Positions 42,958 to 44,020 of a stretch of DNA of 44,020 nucleotides are shown here, piece after piece (the first letter of the stretch is position 1; each line of letters starts with the position of its first letter). This DNA comes from Synechococcaceae cyanobacterium SM2_3_1 (lineage in GTDB: Bacteria > Cyanobacteriota > Cyanobacteriia > Thermostichales > Thermostichaceae). The stretch spans positions 1 to 44,020 of the forward strand of contig JAAUUJ010000012.1 of NCBI GenBank assembly GCA_012030715.1, given 5' to 3'. A model generated the notes under the pieces. It had not been told where the DNA came from and did not search any database. It was given only the letters and a program-made list of their open reading frames with translations. The position numbers and the translations under genes were made by a program.

Positions 42958-44020
42958 CTATAAGGTCGCTGCCACCAGTTGAGGACTACGTTCACTGCGC
43001 ACCACCAGGCCTTTCTCCGCTTCTAGATCAAGGGTGACCTGCTCACCGGACTGGATATCGCCTCGTAGCAAGGCTTCTGCCAGCGGATCTTCCACCAGAC
43101 GCACGATGGTGCGGCGCAGCGGTCGTGCCCCATAGGTGGGGTCGTAACCCTGACTGACCAGATAATCCTTGCCTGCCGGGGTAACCGTGAGATGGATCTG
43201 TTGCTGGACCTCCAAACGATCAGTAATCTCCTGGAGAAGCAGGTCGGCCACCTGCCGCAGTTCCTCACGGTTGAGGGCACGGAAGACGATAATATCGTCC
43301 AAGCGATTCAGGAATTCAGGCCGAAACACCTGCTGTAGCTCCTCTCGAACCCGTTCCCGCACCGCCTTGTACTGGGACTGGGGGTCTTGATCCGCGAGGG
43401 TGTCAAAGCCAAACCCAGCCGAACCTTTCTCCAGAAGCCGCGCCCCCACATTGGACGTGAGGATGATCAGCGTATTTTTGAAGCTGACCCTGCGCCCTTG
43501 AGCATCCGTGAGATGGCCATCCTCCAGCAGCTGCAACAACAGGTTGAAGACATCGGGGTGAGCCTTCTCGATCTCATCCAGGAGAACGACGGTGTAAGGA
43601 CGACGGCGCACAGCTTCTGTAAATTTGCCGCCCTCACCGTAGCCCACATAGCCCGGAGGAGAACCGATCAGCTTAGAGACAGTGTGGGGTTCCATATACT
43701 CCGACATATCCAGCCGGATCATGGATTCTTCAGAACCGAAGAGGCTGCTGGCCAGAGCTTTGGCCAATTCAGTTTTGCCCACGCCCGTGGGTCCCATGAA
43801 GATAAAGCTGCCCAATGGGCGGTCAGGATCCCGCAGATCAATGCGAGCGCGGCGAATCGCACGGGCCACAGCAGAAACAGCTTCATCCTGACCGATCACC
43901 CGCTGATGCAGGGTTTCCTCCAGGTGGATGAGCATCCGGGATTCTGTTTCTGTCAGCTGATTCACCGGGATGCTGTCCAGGCTTCCACCACCTGGGCAAT
44001 GTCTTCCACCTGCACGGTTG
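42958..44020 (-). CDS. clpC: ClpC-type AAA+ chaperone, C-terminal part (one frameshift, partial)
   Basis: The visible part, about 354 residues, covers the end of the middle region ([20 protein letters not shown]) and the second AAA+ module. Walker A is [15 protein letters not shown], Walker [16 protein letters not shown], sensor 1 IILTSNVGA, and the arginine-finger region [15 protein letters not shown]; the C-terminal domain has [15 protein letters not shown]. One C is missing near 43973, so the frame breaks between WT and GIPVNQ. The rest of the gene lies beyond the window. ClpC unfolds substrates for ClpP. The [14 protein letters not shown] pore loop is typical. Confidence 0.9.
   Translation of the reverse strand, partial: NRAGGRHCPGGGSLDSIPVNQLTETESRMLIHLEETLHQRVIGQDEAVSAVARAIRRARIDLRDPDRPLGSFIFMGPTGVGKTELAKALASSLFGSEESMIRLDMSEYMEPHTVSKLIGSPPGYVGYGEGGKFTEAVRRRPYTVVLLDEIEKAHPDVFNLLLQLLEDGHLTDAQGRRVSFKNTLIILTSNVGARLLEKGSAGFGFDTLADQDPQSQYKAVRERVREELQQVFRPEFLNRLDDIIVFRALNREELRQVADLLLQEITDRLEVQQQIHLTVTPAGKDYLVSQGYDPTYGARPLRRTIVRLVEDPLAEALLRGDIQSGEQVTLDLEAEKGLVVRSERSPQLVAATL

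Overview
This 44 kb window is cyanobacterial chromosome. The evidence is a set of genes typical of that phylum: a DUF3119 protein, a Dps with a cyanobacterial His-type metal site, glgA, ispH, a remA-gmk pair, a DUF6737 membrane protein, a Pil/Tax-type chemotaxis operon, and two sites matching the NtcA consensus TGTA-N8-TACA. GC content looks moderate (mid-50s percent by eye). The HIP1 octamer GCGATCGC was not found, while the hexamer GGATCC is clearly frequent. I do not name a genus. I saw no rRNA, tRNA, CRISPR array or prophage.

Layout. 1-6.3 kb (minus): chemotaxis operon of a CheY-like regulator, a transmembrane receptor, a hybrid CheA and a truncated Rpn-like protein. 6.5-8.2 kb (minus): two methyltransferases that make glycine betaine from glycine. 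8.8-11 kb: DUF3119 protein, then a minus-strand dps / hypothetical / [2Fe-2S] cluster. 11-14.1 kb (plus): B12-binding radical SAM enzyme and glgA. 14.1-15.2 kb (minus): hypothetical, ureE and a previously hidden 40-codon gene with two NtcA-type boxes. 15.2-18.9 kb: phasin-like protein, NYN/Rae1-like RNase, Tat-exported substrate-binding protein, ilvN, lipoprotein. 18.9-24.4 kb (mostly minus): mutY, a 45-aa membrane protein, plsC, AEC transporter, ispH, DUF6737. 24.5-25.8 kb (plus): small protein and murG. 25.9-28.7 kb (minus): MFS transporter and amino-acid-type binding protein. 28.8-32.2 kb (plus): long coiled-coil protein and M32 carboxypeptidase. 32.2-34.5 kb (minus): GNAT, Uma2 nuclease, secreted protein. 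34.6-36.8 kb (plus): DUF309, a SnoaL-like relic, an MnmC/MnmD-type methyltransferase and a hemerythrin-like protein. 36.8-40.4 kb (minus): ftsE, WecG/TagA glycosyltransferase, RqcH/NFACT. 40.5-41.8 kb: solo TnpB element. 41.9-44 kb: remA, gmk, and the C-terminal part of a ClpC-type chaperone cut by the window end.

An important caveat is that at least nine genes are interrupted by single-base indels (eleven sites), mostly in homopolymer runs, and each is restored to a full family-length protein by changing one base per site. This pattern fits residual sequencing error better than mass gene decay, so I annotate these as CDS across the repaired span.

The most interesting novelty candidates are: the 40-codon NtcA-boxed gene next to ureE; the solo TnpB with intact catalytic residues, a right-end hairpin touching its stop codon and a readable putative guide; the dps/[2Fe-2S] cluster; a 26-codon membrane peptide overlapping the wecG stop codon; and a hemerythrin-like protein that has lost its metal ligands.
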